From Bacillota bacterium (GTDB lineage: Bacteria; Bacillota; Bacilli; Bacillales; Cytobacillaceae): a DNA stretch of 9,254 nt. Numbering within the stretch: position 1 is the first letter of the stretch; each line of letters starts with the position of its first letter. The translations under genes and the position numbers were made by a program. The notes under the pieces were generated by a model, which saw nothing but the letters and a program-made list of their open reading frames with translations, searched no databases and had not been told where the DNA came from. The stretch lies in assembly GCA_030705745.1 (NCBI GenBank), contig JAUZPT010000095.1:1-9254 (forward strand), given 5' to 3'. Shown piece after piece: positions 1 to 6,402 of the stretch.

Positions 1-1
1 A

Positions 2-706
2 AATATGCTTCAACGCAAGGAGAATCCTTCGATGGAGTACACAGAATCTATTCAATACCTTATTTCAAAGGTAGAAGCAGTACAGCATAATTCAAAGGCT
101 GAAAAAGCGCTTCAATTGATTCAAACGATCAATGATAAAGTCATCATTTTTACAGAGTATCGAGCGACACAACTATATTTGCAATGGTATTTAAAGCAGC
201 ATGGCATTACATCTGTACCATTTAGAGGCGGGTTTAAACGAGGGAAAAAGGATTGGATGCGCGAACTTTTCCAAAAGCAAGCACAGGTGCTCATTGCGAC
301 CGAAGCAGGAGGAGAAGGAATCAATCTTCAATTTTGCAATCATATAATCAACTTCGATCTGCCTTGGAATCCTATGAGGCTCGAACAGCGAATCGGGCGG
401 ATTCATCGGCTTGGACAGGAAAAAGACGTCATGATCTATAATTTTGCGATTAAAGATACCATCGAGGAACATGTGCTTAAGCTTCTTCATGAAAAAATTC
501 AATTGTTTGAAAAAGTCGTAGGAGAGCTTGATGATATTTTAAGCAAACTTGAATTTGGAAATTTTGAAGATCATTTGATTGATATTTTTGGAAAATCGAT
601 TTCCGAAGGTGAAATGAGAATCAAGATGGAAAACCTGACCTCGATGATTGAATTTGCCAATGAGGTAAAGGAGGGAAAACACCATGCAGCAGCAGGAAAT
701 CCATAA
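2..706 (+). CDS. yqhH: SNF2-family DEAD/DEAH-like helicase, C-terminal part (YqhH-like), 5' truncated by window edge
   Basis: The reading frame is open at the left edge, so the N-terminal part is outside the window (about 320 residues if it has the usual length of roughly 550). What remains is the second RecA-like (helicase C) domain of a SNF2/RapA-type ATPase plus a C-terminal tail. Counting from the first visible Met at position 5, the strand KVIIFTEY lies at about residues 45-52. The segment ATEAGGEGINLQ (98-109) is motif V, and EQRIGRIHRLGQ (127-138) is motif VI with the arginine finger. Family knowledge: these proteins use ATP to translocate on duplex DNA or remodel protein-DNA or RNA polymerase complexes; the role of this one is not established. 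The last 23 bases overlap yqhG, which suggests translational coupling. The domain call is firm; the symbol rests on sequence resemblance and on yqhG being next to it. Confidence 0.88.
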   Translation, partial: NMLQRKENPSMEYTESIQYLISKVEAVQHNSKAEKALQLIQTINDKVIIFTEYRATQLYLQWYLKQHGITSVPFRGGFKRGKKDWMRELFQKQAQVLIATEAGGEGINLQFCNHIINFDLPWNPMRLEQRIGRIHRLGQEKDVMIYNFAIKDTIEEHVLKLLHEKIQLFEKVVGELDDILSKLEFGNFEDHLIDIFGKSISEGEMRIKMENLTSMIEFANEVKEGKHHAAAGNP

Positions 707-1475
707 ATTTCTCCAACGTTTTTTTCTAGCAAATGAGTGCATGATTATAGAAAATCAAACTGGTTATTTAACTGTACAACTGACGATCGATATGGATAAA
801 GAATTAATGAACCGTCCTTTTTACTGGCACTACCTCGAGAAAACGGGCGGAATCGCCAATCCAATGAAATTAACGTTCATTACGGATCAAAAGCTGTGCC
901 CTGAAAATATTAAAGGGGAAGCCATCTATTTCGGCTCTCCTAGGCTGCACCAGATTTTCGAGTCAGCCAAAAGGCTTGCAGGTTTTATCCGGCTTTATGA
1001 AAACCATAATCCCATCAATAAGCAAACTCCATTGTTGCCATGGCTTTGTATGAATATAAAGATTTCTTATCAATGTGACAGGAAAAGGGATATTTTTAAG
1101 TCGGTTGGCTTACAACTTGTAAATGGCCAGCTTGCTGAAAATTTTCATGAGAAGCTTTTGAGAATTTCGTTAACACCCAAAATACCAGATTTTTCGTTTA
1201 CTTTATCACCATTAATTAAACCTAAAAGCGGAATTGCAAGGGTCGAAAATTATTTACGCACTTCCCTTGAAGGGGAAAACCATTGTTGGGCAGAAGAAGC
1301 ACAAAATAGATGGGAGAAGGATTTACAGCTATTAAATCATTTTTACGAAAATGAAACCGGCGTTTCCGAAAGCTATGAAAATGAAAAAAAAGCTCTGCAA
1401 GAGCAATACGAGCCAAAAATAAAAATGTCGATTATCAACGGCGGAATCTTTTATTTAACGGAAAAGGCGATATAA
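684..1475 (+). CDS. yqhG: YqhG family protein of unknown function
   Basis: A 263-residue protein that matches my recollection of Bacillus YqhG in length and in conserved segments NRPFYWHYLEKTGG (residues 43-56) and FGSPRLHQIFESAK (83-96). It has no signal peptide or membrane segment, so it is probably cytoplasmic. The C-terminal third is rich in Glu and Lys and may be helical. No catalytic motif is recognisable and no function is assigned. The ATG at 684 is supported by the ribosome binding site AAAGGAGGG, about 9 bases upstream. It overlaps the end of the helicase gene by 23 bases, so the two are almost certainly co-transcribed and may work together. The gene ends just before a convergent hairpin. 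Confidence 0.88.
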   Translation: MQQQEIHKFLQRFFLANECMIIENQTGYLTVQLTIDMDKELMNRPFYWHYLEKTGGIANPMKLTFITDQKLCPENIKGEAIYFGSPRLHQIFESAKRLAGFIRLYENHNPINKQTPLLPWLCMNIKISYQCDRKRDIFKSVGLQLVNGQLAENFHEKLLRISLTPKIPDFSFTLSPLIKPKSGIARVENYLRTSLEGENHCWAEEAQNRWEKDLQLLNHFYENETGVSESYENEKKALQEQYEPKIKMSIINGGIFYLTEKAI

Positions 1476-1479
1476 GAAA

Positions 1480-1506
1480 AAGAAGCGGAGGTTACGTCCG
1501 CTTCTT
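1480..1506 (-). terminator. Intrinsic terminator at the convergence of yqhG and the comG-aroK-yqzE unit
   Basis: A perfect 10-bp stem (AAGAAGCGGA pairing with TCCGCTTCTT) encloses a 7-base loop. On the minus strand it is followed by the T-rich stretch TTTTTC, so it works best as the terminator of the comG-to-yqzE transcript. On the + strand the T tract is broken, so it is at most a weak terminator for yqhG. The stem lies partly within the last codons of yqzE, whose TAA falls in the loop. Confidence 0.75.
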
Positions 1507-1689
1507 CATCTCATTTCTATTTTTCATTTCTGAGTAAAGCACATACGGAAGGATGCCAAACCAGCGATACCAAAAAGCCGCCTTGGCTTCTTTCCGCTCC
1601 TGTTTGCGCTTTTTACGTTCCTCCCGCGGCAAATCCATATATTGCACCATCGTTTGTGTCATAAATTTCACATAATCATTTGTTTTCAT
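1492..1689 (-). CDS. yqzE: YqzE family protein (small, comG-associated)
   Basis: A 65-residue basic protein beginning MKTNDYVK, as in the small YqzE protein of Bacillus found downstream of comGG. A central Lys/Arg/Glu-rich stretch (about residues 22-37, [16 protein letters not shown]) precedes an aromatic motif [14 protein letters not shown] (39-52), which could be a short membrane-associated helix. Function is not known. The ATG at 1689 is preferred because AAGGAAGG lies 7 bases upstream; an in-frame GTG six bases earlier would sit inside the spacing. It is the last gene of the comG-aroK unit, and its 3' end is built into the terminator stem. Confidence 0.82.
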   Translation of the reverse strand: MKTNDYVKFMTQTMVQYMDLPREERKKRKQERKEAKAAFWYRWFGILPYVLYSEMKNRNEMKKRT

Positions 1690-1738
1690 GGACACACCTT
1701 CCTTTTCAACCAGTCAAAGTATGTCCATTTCCCATTCA

Positions 1739-2236
1739 TCATAAACAGTTTTCAATTTCATCGGCAACCATTTTAGGTGACTTTCCTGTTGTATCGATAA
1801 CATAATGTGAAGTAGATTCATAAAAAGAATGCCTTTTAGCCATCATTTCTTTAATATTTTTTTCCTTGTCTCCCTTTAGCAAAGGGCGTGATTCGTCAAA
1901 CTCCAGCCTTTTCTTAATCTCTTCAGGATTTGTGTCAAGAAAAAAAACAAAGCCATTTTCCTTCATCCACAAACGATTTTCTTCACGAAGGATGATTCCC
2001 CCACCCGTTGCCACAACTGCATTCAGATGGGGTGTCATTTTTTTAAGAAGCTGCGTTTCCAGCAGGCGAAAGGATTCTTCACCTTCCTCAGCAAAAATTT
2101 CGGCAATCTCTTTACGTACTTGTTTTATTATTTCTTTGTCGGTATCGACAAACTTCCTTTTCATCCGAAGAGCCAATTCCTGTCCGACGGTCGTTTTACC
2201 AGCGCCCATAAATCCAATTAGAAAGATCGTTTTCAT
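1739..2236 (-). CDS. aroK: Shikimate kinase
   Basis: A 165-residue cytoplasmic enzyme that phosphorylates the 3-hydroxyl of shikimate with ATP in the pathway to chorismate and the aromatic amino acids. The family landmarks are all present: Walker A loop GFMGAGKTT (residues 8-16), the substrate- and metal-site DTD (31-33), shikimate-binding Arg in SFR (57), GGG (78-80), the lid RPLL (117-120) and Arg135 in KRHSFYE. Its length is normal for the family. The ATG at 2236 is chosen because GAGG lies 9 bases upstream and the protein then begins MKTIFLIGFMG, as expected; an upstream TTG adds five unsupported residues. It starts 15 bases after comGG on the same strand, with no promoter or terminator visible between them, so it appears to be read from the competence operon or an internal promoter. 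Confidence 0.95.
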   Translation of the reverse strand: MKTIFLIGFMGAGKTTVGQELALRMKRKFVDTDKEIIKQVRKEIAEIFAEEGEESFRLLETQLLKKMTPHLNAVVATGGGIILREENRLWMKENGFVFFLDTNPEEIKKRLEFDESRPLLKGDKEKNIKEMMAKRHSFYESTSHYVIDTTGKSPKMVADEIENCL

Positions 2237-2251
2237 TCCACTCAACCTCAA

Positions 2252-2635
2252 TCAATTCATTTCTACCCATTTTACCATTTTTTTCGCTGAAGTATCATAG
2301 TAACCATAACCCGTGATTGCCAAACCTGAATCGAGCTGCAGCGAGAAAGTAATTTTAACAGATTTCCCTACTGGGGCATCCGAATGATAGGAAAGATGTC
2401 CACTACTGTATTGATACGTACCGTTTAGTTGGGCAGGTCCTATTGATTGAAGCGTTTTCTCGGTTTTCTTCACGGCGTCCATCATGTAATATTCCTGTTT
2501 CAAAATACTTTCCGTCTCCTTCAGCATCTTTCTCTCCATCAATAACCCTTCCACTCTAGTCGTGACGAATAAAGCGAAAATGATAACCATACATAACGTT
2601 AAAGGATACGTAAAACCACTTTCATTTTTCCTCAT
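2252..2635 (-). CDS. comGG: Competence pilus minor pseudopilin ComGG
   Basis: A 127-residue protein with a type IV prepilin-like N-terminus: basic MRKNESG, presumed cleavage after Gly7, then FTYPLTL and a hydrophobic helix to about residue 25. The Glu normally found at mature position 5 is missing (FTYPL). This is known for B. subtilis ComGG (GFIYPA...) and fits a tip or accessory minor pseudopilin. The C-terminal end MVKWVEMN resembles the LLRWTE end of the B. subtilis protein. In the family, ComGG works with ComGD, GE and GF to prime assembly of the ComGC pilus. It begins 4 bases after the comGF stop with no good ribosome binding site of its own, so its translation is probably coupled to comGF. 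Confidence 0.85.
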   Translation of the reverse strand: MRKNESGFTYPLTLCMVIIFALFVTTRVEGLLMERKMLKETESILKQEYYMMDAVKKTEKTLQSIGPAQLNGTYQYSSGHLSYHSDAPVGKSVKITFSLQLDSGLAITGYGYYDTSAKKMVKWVEMN

Positions 2636-2639
2636 GCCA

Positions 2640-3098
2640 TCAAATCCATTCGATAAAAGAATAAACGATGACCTCGTATTCCTTTCCCATAAGGTCTATC
2701 ACGTTTACTTTAATTGCATTTTTTAACGGAGTGAATACAACCTCCTTTACATTTTGCAAGATTATTTCGTTTCCTGTATAATTCACGCGCCTTCTGAGAT
2801 TGCTCCCATTTTTTTCATATATGATTGTATCTGGTCCATTCGTCAAAAACAGAGAATTATTTAAAACGTCTGCTTTTGTCCCCATTCGCACTTCCTTTTT
2901 CATTTGGCTGCAAAAAACGTCCCATTCCATTTGCTGGTTCTTTAGTTTTAGATCATTGTTATTCATGATTATCTGAAAAACAGGTGCCATGAAAAAGACG
3001 ATTAAAAGAAATACGGACAGCGCTGCCAAAGCCTCGATGAGGGTAAACCCGTTATGGTTGAAAGAATTCACAGAATTTTTTTTCGTTTGGCTCCACAT
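2640..3098 (-). CDS. comGF: Competence pilus minor pseudopilin ComGF
   Basis: Taken here as 152 residues. The prepilin signature NG|FTLIEALAAL begins at about residue 16, followed by a hydrophobic helix VFLLIVFFMAPVF and a globular domain. It is a minor pseudopilin of the competence type IV pilus, processed by the prepilin peptidase ComC. The start is uncertain. The frame is open to an ATG-less position near 3146, and a strong ribosome binding site AAAAGGAGGT lies upstream, but it is 3 bases from an in-frame GTG, 12 from a TTG and 18 from the ATG used here (3098). All candidates lie upstream of the cleavage site, so the mature protein is the same. It overlaps comGE by 47 bases with this start. 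Confidence 0.82.
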   Translation of the reverse strand: MWSQTKKNSVNSFNHNGFTLIEALAALSVFLLIVFFMAPVFQIIMNNNDLKLKNQQMEWDVFCSQMKKEVRMGTKADVLNNSLFLTNGPDTIIYEKNGSNLRRRVNYTGNEIILQNVKEVVFTPLKNAIKVNVIDLMGKEYEVIVYSFIEWI

Positions 3099-3390
3099 CT
3101 TCAACTTGAACACATACCTCCTTTTGTCCTGATGGTGAAGGTTCACCCCAAAAGATCTGAAAATGTGTGCCGCCCTTCACAACGGTATAATTTGAAAATG
3201 ACACGTTACCCGCTTCCTTCGCCCAAAGTTCTTCGTATAAAAGCTGCAAGCTTTCCCTCTCCAATTGTGCCTTTTTAGATTGTTCCCGCAAAAAAATCAA
3301 TTCGGGAATTAAAAACAAACTGAGCATCAACCAGGCCGAAAGAGACAATAGAAGTTCCAGCAAAAAAAATCCATTACCCTTGCGCAACAT
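3052..3390 (-). CDS. comGE: Competence pilus minor pseudopilin ComGE
   Basis: A 112-residue protein with the prepilin motif GNG|FFLLELLLSL: basic leader MLRKGNG, cleavage expected after Gly7, and Glu at mature position 5. It continues with a hydrophobic helix to about residue 32 and a short soluble domain. Assignment to ComGE rests on this signature and on its place between comGD and comGF. The ATG at 3390 is preferred over a TTG 18 bases upstream because AAGGGA lies 8 bases before it. It overlaps the end of comGD by 17 bases and comGF by 47, so the cluster is translationally interlocked. Confidence 0.83.
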   Translation of the reverse strand: MLRKGNGFFLLELLLSLSAWLMLSLFLIPELIFLREQSKKAQLERESLQLLYEELWAKEAGNVSFSNYTVVKGGTHFQIFWGEPSPSGQKEVCVQVEDVEPNEKKFCEFFQP

Positions 3391-3814
3391 AGAAACGTCC
3401 CTTACCAATCAAGAGGGTTACCTGATACTTTCTGTCTCCAATCTGAACGTAAAAAGATCCAAACTTGCTTACAATCCCACTCGGTGTAATTTTAAAGTAC
3501 AGTGAAAATGTACCTTCCAAAATCATAATGTCATTTGAAAAAGTCCTTTCTACCACCATGGGGAGATCCGTACGATCACGAATATAGTAATAATGATTTC
3601 CTCCAAGCAAATTAACCGTTAGCTCACGTTGATGCGAAATGGCGTACTGCTGCGCAAACAATAAATCCGACTCCAGCATCGCCATAAACTCCTCTTTTTC
3701 AGTGCGTTCAAATTGAGGTTTTACAGAAAAAACCGTTACGGATGTGAGGAGCATAAAGATGGAGAGGACGAGCAGCGATTCAATCAGGGTGAAGCCTTTG
3801 CCATCAAAGATCAT
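3374..3814 (-). CDS. comGD: Competence pilus minor pseudopilin ComGD
   Basis: A 146-residue protein starting MIFDGKG|FTLIESLLVLSIF: a canonical prepilin leader with cleavage after Gly7, Glu at mature position 5, a transmembrane and packing helix, then a globular GspH-like domain. It is a minor pseudopilin thought to prime ComG pilus assembly. The ATG overlaps the comGC stop as ATGA, and the sequence before it (GGGGAA directly adjoining the ATG) is a poor, badly spaced ribosome binding site. Its translation therefore probably relies on ribosomes finishing comGC. The premature stop in comGC would be expected to reduce its expression. Confidence 0.87.
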   Translation of the reverse strand: MIFDGKGFTLIESLLVLSIFMLLTSVTVFSVKPQFERTEKEEFMAMLESDLLFAQQYAISHQRELTVNLLGGNHYYYIRDRTDLPMVVERTFSNDIMILEGTFSLYFKITPSGIVSKFGSFYVQIGDRKYQVTLLIGKGRFYVAQG

Positions 3815-4125
3815 TTCCCCGTCACTGCCGTAACCGTTCCATCCGTGCCAATCGATATGGTCGTTACCCCATCAGGACATCCCGTTGCATTTTCTTTTAA
3901 ATAACCTTCTTTAACAAGGTCACTAACTGAGGTTGGATAACTCCCTTTGTCCATTTGGTATGACTGAACCTATGCCTGAACCATTTTTACAAATGCCTGG
4001 CAGCCTTTGTTATTGATATTGGAATTGTTTTTGGTGATATTCGGGATGGTTATGATGAGCAAGACCGAAATAACGAGCATGACAACCATCATTTCAATTA
4101 ATGTAAATCCATTTTCTTTTTTCAT
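3811..4125 (-). pseudogene. comGC: Major competence pseudopilin ComGC, interrupted by an in-frame amber stop at codon 52
   Basis: Read from ATG 4125 (ribosome binding site AAAAAGGAGC, about 10 bases upstream), the frame gives MKKENG|FTLIEMMVV followed by a hydrophobic helix. This is the canonical ComGC prepilin N-terminus, with Glu at mature position 5. The frame meets TAG at 3970-3972 (codon 52), within VKMVQA*VQSYQMDKG. It then continues open for 52 more codons (through SYPTSVSDLVKEGYLK and GCPDG) to a TGA at 3811-3813 that overlaps the comGD start. Full length would be 104 residues, normal for ComGC. Related proteins carry Gln here (VKAQ in B. subtilis as I recall it), so a CAG-to-TAG change explains it. 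Cys42 and Cys83, the likely disulfide pair, lie on opposite sides of the stop. A base-calling error cannot be excluded. Confidence 0.88.
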
Positions 4126-4143
4126 AATAAAAATGCTCCTTTT

Positions 4144-5178
4144 TTAAATTCCATCCATTAGATGGAACATTGGTAATAATATAGATAAATACATAGATAT
4201 AACAAGGAAACCAATAAACATGTACAAAACGGGCTGTATTACCTTGAAACCTTTATCCAGCATTTCTTCCAGCCTATTAATGCAGTGCTGGCTGTAAAAA
4301 AATAATTCCTGCTCTAATTTCCCATTTTCTTGTCCGTGTTTGGCAATTTTCGCAAAGTCATCGTCGAAAAAAGAAAAATCCTGAAGAATGCGCTCGAATT
4401 TTTCGCCTGTGAGAAGCTTGTCCTTTATCATTCGGCCCAGTTCGCAGTAAAAGGGCTGGCTTTTGTTTCTTTCAAAAAGCCTTAGGGCTTCTGTTATAGA
4501 TAATCCTCCAGCGAGCAAGAAACTTAATTGGATAGAAAAATATTGGGTGTGAATCAATCGAAGAACTCGGCCTGCAACCGGAATTCGAACAAGCAGGCGT
4601 TTTTGTTCAAGGACAGGTTTTTTACGAAATGAGAGGAAATAATACAGCCCGGCAACTGTTAAAGAGATTAAAAGGAAGGTAAAAAAGATGGGAACATAGT
4701 GTGCAAAAGCATAGATTACTTTTGTAAAAAAATTGGCTTCCAAGTTCATCGTTTTAAAAAGTGAAGTGAATTTCGGCAATAATGATTTTTCAATAAAAAC
4801 AAACATTCCTCCTGTTATGAATAAAAGGATAATTGGATAGTTTAGCAGCTTCATTAATTTTTGTCGGTCTTTCTCCCGTTTTATCGTGAGTTCGCTCCCT
4901 GCCAGCAAAGCTTCCGCAAAGTTTCCGTGCTGCTCGGAGAAAAATACATAGCCCGTTAAATCCTTGTTAAATCCGAGTTCAGTCAGGACATAGTGAAGTG
5001 GAAACCCCTTTTTCAATTCGAAGATGCATGTAAACAGCTCTTCTTTTCGAAAGGGTGGCAATTGAAAGGCAAGAGATTCGATCGCTTCTGCCAAGGGATA
5101 ACCCCTGGTAAGCAGCTCGGCGATTCGTTTCAAAAAAGACGCTTGCTCGTAAACAGACCAACTACGATGTTTCTTCAT
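4144..5178 (-). CDS. comGB: Competence pilus membrane platform protein ComGB
   Basis: A 344-residue polytopic protein of the GspF/PilC (T2SF) family, the inner platform on which the ComGA ATPase drives pseudopilin assembly. Two similar cytoplasmic helical T2SF domains (about residues 10-110 and 205-310) are separated by membrane segments near 113-131 and 161-183. A third hydrophobic segment lies at 314-336, close to the C-terminus. FLKRIAELLTRGYPLAEAIESL (split here for clarity: FLKRIAELL then TRGYPLAEAIESL) and its counterpart FSIQLSFLLAGGLSITEAL mark the two repeats. The ATG at 5178 gives the expected start MKKHRSWSVYEQASFL. It overlaps the comGA stop by 17 bases. A longer frame upstream lies within comGA and is not supported. 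Confidence 0.92.
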   Translation of the reverse strand: MKKHRSWSVYEQASFLKRIAELLTRGYPLAEAIESLAFQLPPFRKEELFTCIFELKKGFPLHYVLTELGFNKDLTGYVFFSEQHGNFAEALLAGSELTIKREKDRQKLMKLLNYPIILLFITGGMFVFIEKSLLPKFTSLFKTMNLEANFFTKVIYAFAHYVPIFFTFLLISLTVAGLYYFLSFRKKPVLEQKRLLVRIPVAGRVLRLIHTQYFSIQLSFLLAGGLSITEALRLFERNKSQPFYCELGRMIKDKLLTGEKFERILQDFSFFDDDFAKIAKHGQENGKLEQELFFYSQHCINRLEEMLDKGFKVIQPVLYMFIGFLVISMYLSILLPMFHLMDGI

Positions 5179-6277
5179 CGTAAACCAGCCTCTCATACTC
5201 TGATTCTTTAATATAGCCAAGTGCAATTCCTTTTCGGATGACATCTTTTAATGTTCTGTATGGAATCGCGTTTTTTTCTCCTTTTGCTGCTTTCATCGTT
5301 GCGCATAAATTTTTGCCTGATAATAATTCGAATACACTCGCTCGTTTCCATCGATTGTAGGAATGACAAAACGGTGTGCATTCATCTTTACAAAACGGAC
5401 AGGTAAGTTCTACGAGACGCTGTGCCGTAACGGCAATGAGCGTCTGTTCCACTTCGAGCCAGTTCACTCCAAATTCATGCAATCGATAGACCGCTCCCCT
5501 TGCGTCTCTCGTATGCATGGTGGATAGCACCAAATGTCCTGTCAATGAAGCCCGGACAGCGATTTTTGCCGTTTCGCTGTCACGAATTTCTCCTACCATT
5601 ATGATATCTGGATCATGCCTTAAAATGGCTTTTAAGCCCGTTGCATAGGTTACCCCAGCTTTTTCATTTACCTGAACTTGCAAAACGGTATCATAATTCT
5701 TTTCAATGGGGTCCTCCAGTGTAATCACGCTTCGCTGGAACATATGGGCAGTTTCGTTGAGTAGGGAGTATAAAGTAGTTGTTTTCCCACTTCCGGTCGG
5801 CCCGGTTAGTATGATTAATCCGTGGGCGTGTTTAAGGAGGGCAAGGAGCTTTCTTGTCATTGAAGGAAAGAGCGAAAATTGGGAAAATGGAATTTGTTCT
5901 TGCTGAGGAAGTAACCTTATGACGAGACTTTCTGTGTTGTTTGATGGCAGAGTTGATAAACGGATCCCCATCAAACTCCCACCGATTTCGTAGAGTATTG
6001 ATCCGCTTTGTGGACGCCGTCTTTCACCTATATCCATATTGGCAGAAAACTTAAAATGGGAAATGAGCCTGTCGCATTCTTCCCTGGGCAGGCAAAGCCT
6101 GGGAATCAGTTTATTCGTTAAGCGGATTTGGATGAGGGTATCATTTCTGCGGGGAACGATATGGATATCTGTAGCCTGGTTTCTGACCGCATCGGTAATA
6201 ATCCGGTCTGCAAGCAATTCGATGTCACTTACAATTGTAAACACCACCTTTCGTTTTATACCTTGTTTATTCGACAT
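5162..6277 (-). CDS. comGA: Competence pilus assembly ATPase ComGA
   Basis: A GspE/PilB-type secretion ATPase (371 residues from ATG 6277) that powers competence pilus assembly at the cytoplasmic face of the membrane. Numbered from that ATG, it shows ATDIHIVPR (35-43), MDIGERRRPQSG (81-92), Walker A GPTGSGKT (159-166), the Asp-box LEDP (187-190), Walker B DIIMVGE (224-230) and the His-box TGHLVLSTMHT (246-256). The Cys cluster CPFCKDECTPFC (C293, C296, C300, C304) probably binds zinc. The start is debatable. ATG 6277 has GAGG only 4 bases away, while a near-perfect AAAGGTGGTG sits 6 bases before an in-frame ATT at 6233-6235. That start would give 357 residues, close to the 356 I recall for B. 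subtilis ComGA. It is the first gene of the comG operon. Confidence 0.93.
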   Translation of the reverse strand: MSNKQGIKRKVVFTIVSDIELLADRIITDAVRNQATDIHIVPRRNDTLIQIRLTNKLIPRLCLPREECDRLISHFKFSANMDIGERRRPQSGSILYEIGGSLMGIRLSTLPSNNTESLVIRLLPQQEQIPFSQFSLFPSMTRKLLALLKHAHGLIILTGPTGSGKTTTLYSLLNETAHMFQRSVITLEDPIEKNYDTVLQVQVNEKAGVTYATGLKAILRHDPDIIMVGEIRDSETAKIAVRASLTGHLVLSTMHTRDARGAVYRLHEFGVNWLEVEQTLIAVTAQRLVELTCPFCKDECTPFCHSYNRWKRASVFELLSGKNLCATMKAAKGEKNAIPYRTLKDVIRKGIALGYIKESEYERLVYDEETS

Positions 6278-6302
6278 AGTTCCTCTTTTTTCCTTCTATG
6301 AT

Positions 6303-6350
6303 CTTTCGTATAAAAAAATTTTTTTAGCGTAAAGACAAAAACTTCATTTA
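6303..6350 (-). promoter_or_regulatory. Candidate comG promoter and ComK-box region
   Basis: In B. subtilis, comG is switched on by ComK, which binds pairs of AT-boxes (AAAA-N5-TTTT). Here an exact box occurs at about 6312-6325 (seven A then seven T) and a 7-of-8 box at about 6337-6349 (minus strand AAAT-N5-TTTT). The gap between them is 11-12 bp, not the 8, 18 or 31 bp usually reported. A weak minus-strand -35/-10 pair (TTTACG, 15 bp, TATACG) overlaps the first box. AT-rich sequence makes chance matches easy, so this is tentative. Confidence 0.35.
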
Positions 6351-6361
6351 GTGTTGTTTTC

Positions 6362-6396
6362 AAAAAAAAACCGGTAAGGCAAGATCGCCATCCGGT
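6362..6396 (-). terminator. Intrinsic terminator downstream of mgsR
   Basis: On the minus strand, ACCGG and CCGGT pair. After a small internal mismatch the stem continues with GGC/GCC around a 6-base loop, and a run of nine T follows. It lies just after the mgsR stop codon and separates mgsR from the comG operon, so comGA needs its own promoter downstream of this point. Confidence 0.85.
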
Positions 6397-6402
6397 ATGG
6401 AA

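Noticed and set aside
1866..2300. A 144-codon + strand open frame
   Set aside because: It lies antisense to aroK, which has all shikimate kinase motifs. The translated product is Ser/Phe-rich with no recognisable domain and no ribosome binding site.
3054..3278. A 74-codon + strand open frame opposite comGE/comGF
   Set aside because: It is antisense to overlapping pseudopilin genes with clear prepilin signatures. Its composition is that of a reverse-strand shadow.
3811..3969. Separate small gene starting at the internal ATG after the comGC amber codon
   Set aside because: The segment is the normal C-terminal half of ComGC. It has no ribosome binding site and, lacking leader and membrane helix, could not function as a pilin.
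4979..5211. Small open frames on both strands within comGA/comGB
   Set aside because: They are shadows of comGB and the end of comGA, without ribosome binding sites or family resemblance.
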